Shown in pieces: positions 21,727 to 32,168 of a DNA stretch of 64,000 bases. Both the position numbers and the translations under genes were made by a program. Under the pieces are notes generated by a model. It was not told the origin of the DNA. It saw only the letters and a list, made by a program, of their open reading frames with translations, and made no database searches. The stretch is from Budorcas taxicolor (Eukaryota > Chordata > Mammalia > Artiodactyla > Bovidae). The stretch spans positions 28,682,001 through 28,746,000 of the forward strand of contig NC_068922.1 in the NCBI RefSeq assembly GCF_023091745.1. Reading direction: 5' to 3'. Position 1 is the stretch's first letter, and the number at the start of each line of letters is the position of its first letter.

Positions 21727-22215
21727 TTGTATCCTATTGTTGTTGTAACAAATTATCCCAAATTGTGCACCTGAAACAACTCAAATCCATTACCTTTTTG
21801 TTTTGTAGGTTAGAAGTCTGATATGAGTCTCACTGAGCTAAATCAAGGTGTCAGCAGGGATGTGTTCCTTTCTGAAGTCTCTAGGGAAGAATCTCTCCTT
21901 GCCTTTTCCACTTTCTAGAGGCTGCCCACATGCCTTGGCTCATGGCCCCCTTCCTCCATCTTCAAAGCCAGCAAAGGAGGATCTCTCTGACCTACTTCCA
22001 ATGTCTTGTCTCTTTCTGACTCTGACTGAGGAAAATTCTGTTTCTATGGACTCATGTGATTATGCTGGGTCCACCTTGATGATCCAAGAGTCTTCCCATC
22101 TCAAGGTCTTTAACTTTATCACATTTGCTAAGCCCCCTTTTGTCATGTACGGTAACATACTCACAGGTTCTGAGGATTAGGATTAGGACATCTTTGGGGA
22201 ACTATTAACCTGCCT
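21727..22215 (-). mobile_element. MLT1-type MaLR LTR
   Basis: Antisense MLT1, very clear: 'tcctattgttgttgtaacaaattatcccaaa', 'gtctgatatgagtctcactgagctaaatcaaggtgtcagcagggatg', 'ttccactttctagaggctgccc', 'cttcctccatcttcaaagccagcaa', 'catctcaaggtctttaacttt', 'aggacatctttggggaactatta'. The 110-codon plus frame at 21848-22180 lies inside it and is not a gene. Confidence 0.88.
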
Positions 22216-22327
22216 ACCAAAACGGTTCCATGATCTGAAGATTCCCAAATCCTTTACCCATTCAGCCCCTTTAATGAGAAATCCCTCCTACACACTGAAG
22301 AAGCAATTTTCATACAATTTGACCCAT

Positions 22328-22525
22328 AACTCAGTTGTGTCTGATTCTTTGGGGCCCCGTGGACCATAGCCTGCCTCTGGGTTCCTCTGTCCATGGAATT
22401 CTCTAGGCAAGAATACCAGAATGGATTGCCATTTCCTTCTCCAGGGGGATCTTCCCAACCCAAGATTTGAACTTGGGTATCCTGCACTGCAGGCAGGTTC
22501 TTTACCATCTGAGCCACCAGGGAGA
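22328..22525 (-). mobile_element. Bov-tA SINE
   Basis: Antisense copy with the tRNA-like head at the right end ('ttaccatctgagccaccaggg' is the complement of box A). ACCCAT flanks it at 22322-22327 and 22526-22531. Apparently full length. Confidence 0.92.
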
Positions 22526-22734
22526 ACCCATGATTATTATTGCTAATTTATATAGCAAACATCCTTCTGGCAGATGCCATTATGATAACTGTTAGAATAC
22601 AGCTGTGCTCTTATTTACTCTAAAGGACATCCTATGATACTGGATTCAGGATACTTTTGCATTAAACTATTTTCTTATTTAATAATCAGCATCTGTAAAA
22701 TTTTTAAGCTGAGAGGGCAATGAGGCATTTTCTT

Positions 22735-22837
22735 TGATCTCAGCTTACAGGATCTTAATTCCCTGACCACAGCTTGAACCTGAGCCATGGTGGTGAAAGC
22801 CCAGAATCCTAACCACTAGGCCACCAGAGAACTCTCA
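22735..22837 (-). mobile_element. CHR-2-type SINE with 16-bp target duplication
   Basis: A short antisense CHR copy ('gatcttaattccctgacca', 'ctaaccactaggccaccag'). It is flanked by the perfect 16-bp sequence AATGAGGCATTTTCTT at 22719-22734 and 22838-22853, one of the best-preserved target duplications in the window. Confidence 0.95.
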
Positions 22838-22967
22838 AATGAGGCATTTTCTTCTTGTTCTATAACACGATCTGCATTTTTACAAACATACTTTCTAAGT
22901 CATTAGCTGGGGGGTAAAATTAACCTACCCTGCTCTGGAAATTATAGCAGCCAACATCATGGCATTT

Positions 22968-23113
22968 TTTGTTTGTTTGTTTGGGGAGGGGGTGTTGGTC
23001 TTTTGGCCATGCCATGTGACATGCAGGATCTTAGATTCCCAACCAGGGATTGAATCTGGGTCCCTTGCAGTGGAAGCACAGAGTCCTAACCACTGGACAA
23101 CCAGGGAAGTCTC
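22968..23113 (-). mobile_element. CHR-2-type SINE with 13-bp target duplication
   Basis: Antisense CHR with a (TTTG)n tail at the left, 'gatcttagattcccaaccagg' and head complement 'ctggacaaccagggaagtc'. CATCATGGCATTT flanks it at 22955-22967 and 23114-23126. It lies 130 bp from another CHR in the same orientation. Confidence 0.95.
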
Positions 23114-23126
23114 CATCATGGCATTT

Positions 23127-26100
23127 CTAAAATCTTTCCAGTGAAACTCTTATGGCTATTACTTAATAATTAGCTTAATAAATTCATTTGTAATTCATTA
23201 TAACTGATATTAATTAACAATGCATTTTATTTGTTACTTTACCCAACCACCTGTCAGAAAAATCATAAAAAGACTTATCACATTGATCAGGTAAGAACAG
23301 CAACAAACAAATCCCTTCCCCACCCTTTCTTTGAGAGTTATGTTTTATTCAGTGGACAAATTTGAGGACTTAAGCAGATTATCCTGAGAAACTACTCCCA
23401 ACAAATCTGGATATCTCAAAAAATATGATAAAATAAATGTTTATTTTTTTCTCACACAAAGCCCAGTGCAGGTAACTTTTCCCCATCTTATTGCTATGCC
23501 ATCAGGAAAACATGGTTTCCTACAGTCAAGGTTGCTGTAGGCAGGAGGAGAGAGATGGAGAAGGCATATTGGCTCTCAATTGCCTCACATGAAAAGTGAC
23601 AAGTATCACTTCTTCTTCCAGGCCATTGGCCAGAAATAGTCACGTAACCCTAACTTGCCTTCAAAGAATGCTGGGAAATTGAAGGGAGTGCATGGGACTT
23701 TTAGTTGGGGCTAATTGTCTGCCACTCCATCACCTTCATTCTTTTCACTGACTTCTTTGTCTTCCTATTGTTGAACAAGCAGAAGTAGAAATAAAAGTGA
23801 TCTGTAGCTAAGCCATCCAAGCCATCTTCTATTCCAATAACTCCATGACTGTTCTGCCATTTTGCAACTCTGGTATTTTGAAGGCAGGTTCATTTTCTCT
23901 AAGAGTCTCTCAAGGTTTCCTAAAACAACTATTATTTCCCTTAAAGTCATGGCAATTTCAGTGACTGACACTTTGAAGTCACCTGATTTGTCTTTCTGTG
24001 AATGATTTACCATTAGGATGGTCGATAATGTTGACTTACTCAAAGTTCATACCTTTGCAAAGGGGCTTGAATGCCACATCTCAGTTATATTTGAAGTTAA
24101 TATTTCAATCAATTTAACTGGCAAATATTTTGCTCAAATAGTTATCTCAGGCTCTGAAACATTTTTCTGTTCTTTTTTTTTTTTAAACATACCTCTCCTG
24201 GGGGCAAGGAGGTAACTAATTCTGCCACCGTAGAGAACTATGGTGATTTGAAATTACATTGCCAGATGGCAAAATGCTGGTTAAAGATTCCCTGTTATTC
24301 TGTTGATCTCTCTTCAAGTATTCAATCTTCATCTCTTAGTCATAACACTGGCTTCCCAATTCAGCAAAATTCATTTTGCAAATGAAATAGGTAATATAAA
24401 ATGCATCAGCTCACAGAGCTGGCAATTTTTTTTTTTTTGAGTGAATGAAATTAGCAGTCTTCCCTGCTAATCTTTTCAAATTAGAACAGAGTTTAGATTC
24501 AAGGTAAAAGTGAATCCTAAACTTTTCATAGACCTTCCAGGTCCAAACAATAGACACAGATGTGGCAAGAGACTTGGTGGGACCTCATCTCTATGTACCT
24601 CCAGCTTGGGACTCTGGGCAGTTAGAGTTAACACCAGGATTCTTTTTTGAAACTGGTCTCCATGTCTTTTGGATGAATGGGGAGGAGACTTTGGGTCCTT
24701 TGGTTAAAATCTCTGGCTGTCAAGTTTCTGTTTGGCAGCTGAATCACAAATTGGTTCTTACCCCTGACCTTGGTCTTGGCATTGGCATTTCAGTTTCCAG
24801 GTTGACGTCATTCTCTCCTTCAAGCTTTATACTTGGTTTTTCTGTTTCCCACAATCTCTGGAAGGACACGTCCTGCTCTGGTCAGCTCTTCAAAGCCTAA
24901 CTTCTGACTCCAGCTGCTGGCTGGTGCCAGGCAGTTCATCTTGTTTCCATAAGGGGAGGGTCTGATTTCCTGGATGTAAGGATCTCTGCCCCTTCCCGGG
25001 GAAATGGAGAAAGCCTTGTGTCCGTCCATCACTAATCTCCCAGACTTATGTTCATAATGCTTAGACTAACCGAACAACACAATGGTGATTGCCAAAGTCT
25101 CAACCTCTCCTAATAGAATTAAACAAAATAAAGCCCACATAAGTTTTGTACAGGGAGTATTTAAAATGCACAAAGGCACAGATGGACAAAATATATTAGG
25201 AAGTGCACACAACAATATTGCCTTTCTTTTAAGCCAAAATATGCAAATACAAGTTATATATCCAACATCAGCCACGTGCTTGGTGGTCATTTGAATATGC
25301 TAAGCCTATGCAAAGATGTCAGGCAATGCAAAGAAGAGGAATATAGAAAGAACAAACAAAGAAAAATGTCTGAGAGCAGAGAATAAAGCCAATTTATACT
25401 TTTGGATGATATTTAAGCTGTTTCAGTGTGTTCTGAAGTTTTTGCTTTGTCTTATACACAGCCAGAATGCCATTAGATGATAAAGGTGGTTAAATGCAGA
25501 CCTCTCTTTAGGTAGAAATTTAAGTCTTTTCCATCAGGAATCCATTTCTGGCCTTTACAAACACACGACCAGAGTGTATCACTAAACCAAGAATCTAGTC
25601 TTGGTCTGCCAGCATTTGACATTGACCAAGTCAAATGAGCTCTAGGGGATGCTTTTCTGTTTTCTTTCTAGCAGAAAACAGTATTTTATGTTAATCAGTA
25701 AGGACCTTTCTGGCTCTAAAATTCATGCCTCATTGTCCTGACTATGGAAACACTGCCCTATGAACCCACTGTGTGCTTTTGAGAGCCAAGTAGAAGTTCA
25801 ACATATCCAGCTTCACAATCTGACCCAAAGTGACTCAACTGGAATACTTCCTCTAAGACAGCTGCCCATGACCCCCACAAAAAGCCACTTGGAACAAACC
25901 TCACCTCCCTCTATTGCTTTCCTCCCCACCTCTCGGGAAACCCATTCAGGGAGAGCTCTCCCTCCAAAGTTGCTCATTGAGAAGCCCCAGCTTCTGGCCT
26001 CTCCACTCAGGAAGTCTGTGTTCCCATTTTCAAAGTCCAGCTTGCCACTCTGGCGCTCTGCCTCTGGCTTCCATTCCTGCCCAGGGAAGTTGGAATTGCT

Positions 26101-26228
26101 TAAAATCATGTGAGGAAAGCTGGCCCCATGTCATGGACCCCCATAGGCAGTAAGAAAAGGCTAGAATCCTCACCTCACTGGAGCCCCCTGAGCTTGAGAC
26201 AGTTTTCTTTCTGTTTACTTTCTGTTTC
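23127..26228. other. 3.1 kb block with no gene or repeat I can name
   Basis: The longest stretch in the window without a confident repeat call. Parts around 23330-24200 read like an old interspersed repeat, but I cannot name one. A 93-codon minus frame at 23765-24043 is AT-rich in origin and has a hydrophobic Leu-rich C-terminus. Frames at 24562-24900 plus and 25760-26113 plus are 112-117 codons without known motifs. No paired splice sites, signal peptide or family signature support any of them as genes. Confidence 0.5.
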
Positions 26229-26237
26229 TCTTTGTTA

Positions 26238-26318
26238 TATAAAATTCATTTACTTTTAATTGAAGGATAATTGCTTTACAGTATTGTGTTGGTTTCTGCC
26301 AAACGTCAACATAGCCTT
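26238..26318 (-). mobile_element. L1 3'-end fragment
   Basis: 'ttaattgaaggataattgctttacagtattgtgttggttt' is the complement of the ruminant L1 3' UTR terminus. Short antisense piece. Confidence 0.75.
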
Positions 26319-26561
26319 GCCCTTCCTTCCAATGTGATCAGCAGTGTGTCTGCCTCCTCCTTTCTTCCCTGGCCCACATTTCTCACATTTGTGGGGAGTG
26401 TCACAGGCCCAGTGCCCCACCATCCCCACCAGATGAGATGCTCAGGAGAAGCCCTCACTGTTGTCAGGGAGGAACGTCTGAATCTGAGCATGAGGGCTGG
26501 GAAAGATGGAGGAATCATGCTTAGAAATGAGAGAATCATCTCAGCAAACAAGCAGGCAAAT

Positions 26562-27025
26562 GGAGTATTATTAAGCCATCAAAAGGAATGAAATTGGGTC
26601 ATTTGTAGACACATAAATGCATCTGGAGATTGTCACACAGAATGAAGTAAGTCAGAAAGAGTAAAACAAATATCATATATCAATGCATCCATGTGGAATC
26701 TGGAAAAATGGCATAAATGATCTTATCTGCAAAGTAGAAATAGAAATACAAATAAGGGGATGAATTGGAGACTGGGATTGACATATATACACTATCGATA
26801 CTATGTATAAAATAGATAACTAAAGAGATCCTACTGTATAGCTCAAGGAACTCTACTCGATGCTCTGGGGTGACCTAAATAGGAAAGAAATCCAAAAGGG
26901 AGGGGATATATATATACACACATATAACTGATTCACTTTGTTGTACACCTGGAACTAACACAACATTGTAAAGCAACTGAACTCCAAGAAAAAAAATTTT
27001 TTAATTAAAAATAAATACATAAAAT
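26562..27025 (+). mobile_element. L1 3' UTR, 5'-truncated
   Basis: Sense L1 3' UTR: 'aaaaggaatgaaattgggtcattt', 'agatcctactgtatagctcaaggaactctac', 'cacctggaactaacacaacattgtaaa', then an A-rich tail. About 460 bp with no coding sequence left. Confidence 0.85.
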
Positions 27026-27079
27026 GTATACCCTTGGGCTGTGAAAGAGCCTATGAATCTACAGTTTTAGTAAGAGGTT

Positions 27080-27292
27080 GGAACATGGTTAAGGGGATGG
27101 ATTGTGAAGCCTGACTGCCAGGGTTTGAAACCTGGCTTTACCACTTGTGAACCTGGACAATTATTTAACTTCTCTGTGCCTAGGTTTCCTTAGCCATTGA
27201 ATGAAGTTAGAAATAGAACCTACCTCTTATGGTTGTTGTAATGATTAAAAGTGTTAACCTAGAACATACAACTTAACGCCTGGCAGTAAACA
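27080..27292 (+). mobile_element. MIR SINE
   Basis: Well-preserved sense MIR: 'gtgaagcctgactgccagggtttgaaacctggctttaccacttgtgaacctggac', 'ttaacttctctgtgcctaggtttcctta', 'cttatggttgttgtaatgattaaaa', 'cctggcagtaaa'. Confidence 0.85.
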
Positions 27293-28089
27293 TTCAAGAC
27301 GTCCAGCCCACACACTGTAACTATACTCTCCACCTGGTCACCTTTTCCGGGCTTTCCTTCCCCATGCTAGGTTGCCTACTGAGGATGCTCTTGGTTGATC
27401 CATAAGCTCTTCACCTGCCAGGGAAGGGGCACCAGCCCAGCAGGGCCCAGGGGGAGGGGAATCTAGGCATGTACTGACTTCTCAAAGTCATTTACATCCA
27501 ATGGCTTGAGCTCTGCACAATCAACACTGCAGTTAAATTCAGCACCAAGGAAACACATTATTACGTGCCAGGCTTTGAATGGCACCCATTTCCCCCAGCC
27601 CAGGTCCCTCAGCCAACATCTGACCTGTTTTCAACTCAGCTCGCAGCAGCAGGACCCCCTGTGTCATCATGTCAATCATAGTTTCTGACATTCTAACTGC
27701 AGGGATCTCTTTGACAGCTTAGAGCCCTAGATTTCAGATCAGTTAGAAGTTGAAATTGGGGATCCCCTGGGCAGAAATTAACCCTGTTGGGTTCCTATTC
27801 TCTGCTCTAAGGGAGAAAGATGAAAAAATGATCCTTGCTTGAAACTCCATTTGTAGGGACTTAACCAATGAGGGTTACATTAACTTCTTTCTAGATTTCC
27901 TCTCCACTTTACTCTGTTCCTCTAACTTACAACTAATTTCCAAGTAAAGGTTTAATTTCTTCCCCACTCTACTGTCCCCAGTGCCCAGGTGGGTCTCCAT
28001 CTTCCTCAGGAGGCTATGAAGTTCAAGCTCAGAATGTGGCTTTAAATCAATTGGTATTTCTTTCCAATACAGCTGATCTTTGGACAATG
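27293..28089. other. Unassigned stretch
   Basis: No gene or named repeat. Frames at 27506-27688 plus and 27875-28171 minus have no family signature. Confidence 0.45.
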
Positions 28090-28200
28090 CAAGGGGATAA
28101 TCCAAATATATAGTCAGCCCTCCATGTCCATGGTGCCACCACATCTGTGGATTCAGCCGTTTGGGAATCATGTCTTTCTACATTTTACTATTGAAAAATA
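28090..28200. mobile_element. Possible DNA-transposon terminal fragment
   Basis: 'tagtcagccctccatgtcc' followed by 'catctgtggattcagccg' resembles the terminus of a Tc1/mariner-class (Tigger-like) mammalian repeat. The opposite end is not seen, so this is tentative. Confidence 0.4.
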
Positions 28201-29051
28201 TTCATGTAAAAGGAGACCCCATGCAATTTAAAGCCACTATACTCTAGGGTCAGCTGGAAAACACTTATCTAAGGTCACCATAATTCAACATGAAAATACA
28301 ACAATCTCCCCAAATTCATAGAGATCTACATCTCAGTCACCAAAGAACTTTGAACATATTTATCCTTATAACCTTTTGTTGAAATAAGTAATCGAGGTCA
28401 GGCTCCATTTGCTTAGGAATGTAAATAAAGTCACAAAAAGGTGACACAGGTTGAGAGGTTTAACAAATGAGATGAGGGGAAGAAGCCTGCCTGGCCCCAG
28501 GCCTGGGGTTTGAAGGCAGTCGTGTGTCTTCCAGGTAACCATGTGACTCTGCAGTCTTTGCAGCTCACAGAACTCTGTGCCTGGCCTGGTGAAGCTATCA
28601 GTCTCATCCTGTCTGACAAATGTTACAGAGGAGACCCACAGCGAGGACACTGAGAAGCGAATCTTTATTTTCTGTATTTTTTGCCTTTAATTCTGTGTTC
28701 TCAGGTTGAAATGTATGGATTTCCTTTCTCTAGTTCATCACAGCTGTGTTGTTGGAATTCTCTGCTTTCTCTTTGGTACTTTGGTTTATTTGGTGCATCA
28801 ACTGGGGGAGCCATGGGAACCTCACAGGGTCCCAGTCACCTCAGGGTGTTCTGAGCACCTGGCCTGGGCTCCAACAATCGGCTGGTATTGATCTGTAAGT
28901 GTTTGGAAAGTATGAATAGCTTCAACCTAAAGCCACTATCAAAGTAAACTATTTCCTCCAATAAGTGGGGTTTTTCAGCTTTTATAAAACTCATGTCAAG
29001 AGTCTGAATTTACTGCTTACAACATTCTTTTTTTTCACACCTCTTTCAAAA
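28201..29051. other. Unassigned stretch
   Basis: No gene or named repeat. The 94-codon and 62-codon minus frames near 28366-28650 overlap each other in different phases and show no motif. Confidence 0.45.
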
Positions 29052-30062
29052 TATGTAAACAACTTATACAACTCAATATAAAAAAATCCCAAACAACTCA
29101 AATAAAAAATGGGCAGATCTAAATAGACATTTCTCCAAAGAAGACATACAGATGGCCAAAAGGCACATGAAAGGATGCTCAATATTGCTAATTATTAGAG
29201 AAAAGCAAGTCAAAACTGCAATGAGGTATCACCTCCCACTGGTCAGAATGGCCATCATCAAAAAATCTGCAAACAATAAATGCTGAAGAAGGTGTGGAGA
29301 AAAAGAAACCCTCCTATACTGTTGGAGGGAATGTAAATTGGTGCAGCCACTGTAGAGAACAGTGTGAAGGTTCCTGAAAAAACAAGAGCTACCATATGAG
29401 CCAGCAATCCTTCTCCTGGGCATATTTCTGGAGAAAACCATAATTCAAAAAGATACAGGTACCCCCCATGTTTATAGTACTGCTATATACAATAGCCAAG
29501 ACATGCAAGCAACCTAAATGTCCATTGACAGATGAATGGATAAAGAAGATGTGGTTTATATATGTGTGTGTGTGTTTATAATGGAATATTTCTCAGCCAT
29601 TAAAAAGAATGAGATAATGCCATTTACAGCAACATGGATGGGCCTAGAGATTATACTAAGTAAGCCAAACAGAAAATATATATCGCTTATATGTTGAATC
29701 AAAAAAAAAAAAATACAAATGAGCTTATTTCCAAAAGAGAAAGAGACTCACAGACAAATTTCCAAAAGAGAAAGAGACTCACAGACAGAGAAAAAACTTA
29801 TGGTTACCAAAGGGGAAAGAGGGTTGGAAGTAGGGATAAATCAAGAGGTTGGAATTAAGATATACACACTACTTATATAAAACAGATGACCAACAAGGAT
29901 CTACTGTATAGAAGAGGGAACTTACTCAATGTTTTCTGACATCCTTGGGGAAAGAGAAACTGCTGAAGTGTGCGTGTGTGTATATATATATATATACATG
30001 AATCACTGTGTTATACACCTGAAACTAACATGATATTATAAATCAACTATACCTCAATTTAA
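29052..30062 (+). mobile_element. L1 ORF2 C-terminal end and 3' UTR
   Basis: A 1-kb 5'-truncated sense L1. It has the ORF2-end landmarks 'gggcagatctaaatagacatttctcc', 'gtatcacctcccactggtcagaatggccatcatcaaaaa' and 'ctgttggagggaatgtaaattggtgcagcc', then the 3' UTR with 'acacctgaaactaacatgatattataaatcaactatacctc'. Stops interrupt the ORF2 remnant. A 31-bp internal tandem duplication is listed separately. Confidence 0.88.
29728..29787. repeat. 31-bp tandem duplication inside L1 3' UTR
   Basis: A 29-bp unit beginning TTTCCAAAAGAGAAAGAGAC occurs identically at 29728-29756 and 29759-29787. Confidence 0.95.
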
Positions 30063-30179
30063 AAAATGAGACAGTTGCCCATCTTGTCAAGCTGAATCCC
30101 CTTCTTTGTGATTTAGCATCATAGAACCATGATTCTGAATCAGAAATGGAAGTTTAGATGGTAATGGTGGTGACGATGA

Positions 30180-30475
30180 CCAGTCATGGGTGCCTACTAG
30201 ATGCTAGGGTTTCACGCACTACCTCAGTGATCCTCACAACAACTCCATAAGATAATGAGTATCTATTATTTTTCCCATTTTGAAGAAACTGGGGTCAAAA
30301 GTGAAGTCGCCTGTTTAAGACAACACAGTCTTCCAGCCCAGGTCTGCCTGACTCTAGCCCACATTCATAACCACTGCACATTCTTGCCATCTAGTACACA
30401 CCCCACACTTCATAGATGTGGAAACCAGGACCCAGAGAGGTGAACTGTCCAATATCACCATGTTAATTGTGGAGG
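30180..30475 (-). mobile_element. MIR SINE remnant(s)
   Basis: Antisense MIR: 'ctactagatgctagggtttca', 'tcagtgatcctcacaacaactccataagata', 'cccattttgaagaaactggggtc', 'aggtctgcctgactctagccc'. A second short similar piece follows (30410-30475, 'gtggaaaccaggacccagagaggtgaactgtcc'). Confidence 0.75.
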
Positions 30476-31142
30476 AATGACAGACCACCCCAGGCTCCTG
30501 ACAGCTCTTTACCTATCTTGAGTAGAATTTGACCCTCTGGGGACATAAATGGTCACTTAATTTCTAAGGACAATACTACCTGGGGTTGGGGTGTGCAGTG
30601 TGGGAGAGGGACAAAGCAGAGGGGCATCAAGGGAGTTGCGTAGGTCCCTGCAGCCCAACCTGGTAGAAAAGCATCTTGATAACCACCCCCTCCTGATGTG
30701 TTGGCTTTGTTCCACCCTGACCTTGGCCATGCACATTATGAAATTGCTTATATCTCAGACCTACTAAGGTCAAGCCAACCATGTAAATGCTTCGTATGTA
30801 TTATAAACAACATAACCTAACTTTACCCAATAAACAACATAACCTAAATTTACTCAGATCAATTTTTAAATTAAAAAAATGTATCCTTTCCAAACAGCTC
30901 TAGTTTAAGCTGTAAAAGTAATTGACTGTATCCATTCTCTCCTCCTTTCCTAATAGACTTTGTTCCTAGGGAGGTATTTCAAAATATCTAATCCCATATA
31001 TCAAGATTCTGAAAGGCATGTGAATTTTAAGAGAATGTGCAGGCTATTCTCTCACACCTCAGTTGAGATTCACTAAGTCAGAAATGGGAAGTTTTGAAGT
31101 CCTTCTGATAATCAAGTCTAATCTACTTTCTAAAATTGTATT
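30476..31142. other. Unassigned stretch with a 27-bp duplication
   Basis: No gene. An 18-bp unit (ATAAACAACATAACCTAA) is repeated at 30803-30820 and 30830-30847, period 27. Confidence 0.5.
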
Positions 31143-31181
31143 TTTCTTATAGGCTGAGTTGTGTTCTCTCAAATTCATATG

Positions 31182-31525
31182 TTGTTGTTGTTGTTCAGTC
31201 ACCTAGTTGTGTCCGACTCTTTCGACCCCATGGACTGCAGCATGCCAGGCCTCCCTGTCCCTCACCATCTCCCCAAATTTGCCCAAGTTCATATCCATTG
31301 CATTGGTGATGCCATCCAGCCATCTCATCCTCTGATGCTCTCTTCTCCTTCTGCTTTAAATCTTTCCCAGCATCGGTGACTTTTCCATTGAGTCGGCTGT
31401 TTACATCAGGAGACCAAAATACTGGAGCTTCAGCTTCAGCATCAGTCCTACCAATGAGTATTCAGGGTTGATTTTCCTGAAGATTGACTTAATGGTTCAT
31501 ATTATTGTTATTAAGATTATTTAAT
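31182..31525 (-). mobile_element. BovB 3' fragment inside MLT1, with target-site duplication
   Basis: A 344-bp antisense BovB 3' end starting with a (TTG)n tail. The perfect 10-bp AATTCATATG flanks it at 31172-31181 and 31526-31535, and this sequence is the MLT1 'aaattcatatg' motif duplicated by the insertion. Confidence 0.95.
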
Positions 31526-31593
31526 AATTCATATGTGGAAATCCTAACCCCCAGGATATCAGAATGTGATAATATTTAGAGATGGGGTCTTTA

Positions 31594-31710
31594 ACTACTA
31601 AGTCACTTCAGTCGTGTCCGACTCTGTGTGACCCCATAGACAACAGCCCACCAGGCTCCCCCATCCCTGGGATTCTCCAGGCAAGAACAGTGGAGTGGGT
31701 TGCCATTTCC
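31594..31710 (-). mobile_element. Bov-A monomer inside MLT1
   Basis: Antisense single Bov-A unit ('actaagtcacttcagtcgtgtccgactctgtg' to 'gtggagtgggttgccatttcc'). It lacks a tRNA head. The MLT1 reading continues immediately on both sides. No clear target duplication is visible. Confidence 0.9.
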
Positions 31711-31952
31711 AGAGGGAGTTAAATTAAAATGAGGTCCTTGAGAGTCACCCTATTTCCAATACAACTGGTGTCCTTTTAAAAGGAGGAAATTGGAACACAG
31801 ACACACAGAGGGAGGCCATACGGGTAAGATGGCCACCTACAAGCCAAGGAGAGAGGCCTTGGAAGAAACTACCTCTGCTTGATCTTAGGCTTCTAACCTC
31901 CAGAACTACAAGACAATGGATTTCCGTTGTTTAAGTACCACCTAGTCTGCGG

Positions 31953-32168
31953 TAAAATAGACATAACATGAAATTTACCACTTAAATCCTTTTCAAGCGT
32001 ACAGTCGGTGGCAATAAGGACATTCACACACAACCATCACCACCGTCCATCTCCAGAACTTTTTCATCTTCTCCAGTGGAAACTCTGTACCCATTAAATG
32101 CTAACTCTCCATCCTAACCTACTCTCAACCATTTGCAGTCCAATTCTCTGCCTGTTCTGAACCACAAA
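31953..32168 (-). mobile_element. Old L1M 3' UTR fragment
   Basis: Antisense: 'gtaaaatagacataacatgaaatttaccactt', 'accatcaccaccgtccatctccagaactttttcatcttc', 'gaaactctgtacccattaa' is the classic older-L1 3' UTR reverse complement. It abuts the MLT1 directly. Confidence 0.8.

Larger units (their letters stand above)
31143..31952 (+). mobile_element. MLT1-type MaLR LTR split by BovB and Bov-A
   Basis: MLT1 landmarks lie in three blocks: 'ctgagttgtgttctctcaaattcatatg' (31152-31181), 'ggaaatcctaacccccaggatatcagaatgtgataatatttagagatggggtcttta' (31537-31593), and 'gggagttaaattaaaatgaggtcc' to 'ccgttgtttaagtaccacctagtctg' (31711-31952). A BovB fragment and a Bov-A monomer lie between the blocks. Confidence 0.88.

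Noticed and set aside
23765..24043. 93-codon minus frame with a Leu-rich end, considered as a small membrane protein
   Set aside because: The hydrophobic stretch is short and at the extreme C-terminus. There is no flanking gene structure, and the surrounding sequence looks like an eroded repeat.
26238..27025. Opposite-oriented L1 pieces considered as one twin-primed insertion
   Set aside because: The left piece is the extreme L1 3' end, not upstream sequence, and about 240 bp of unrelated sequence separates the pieces. Two independent insertions fit better.
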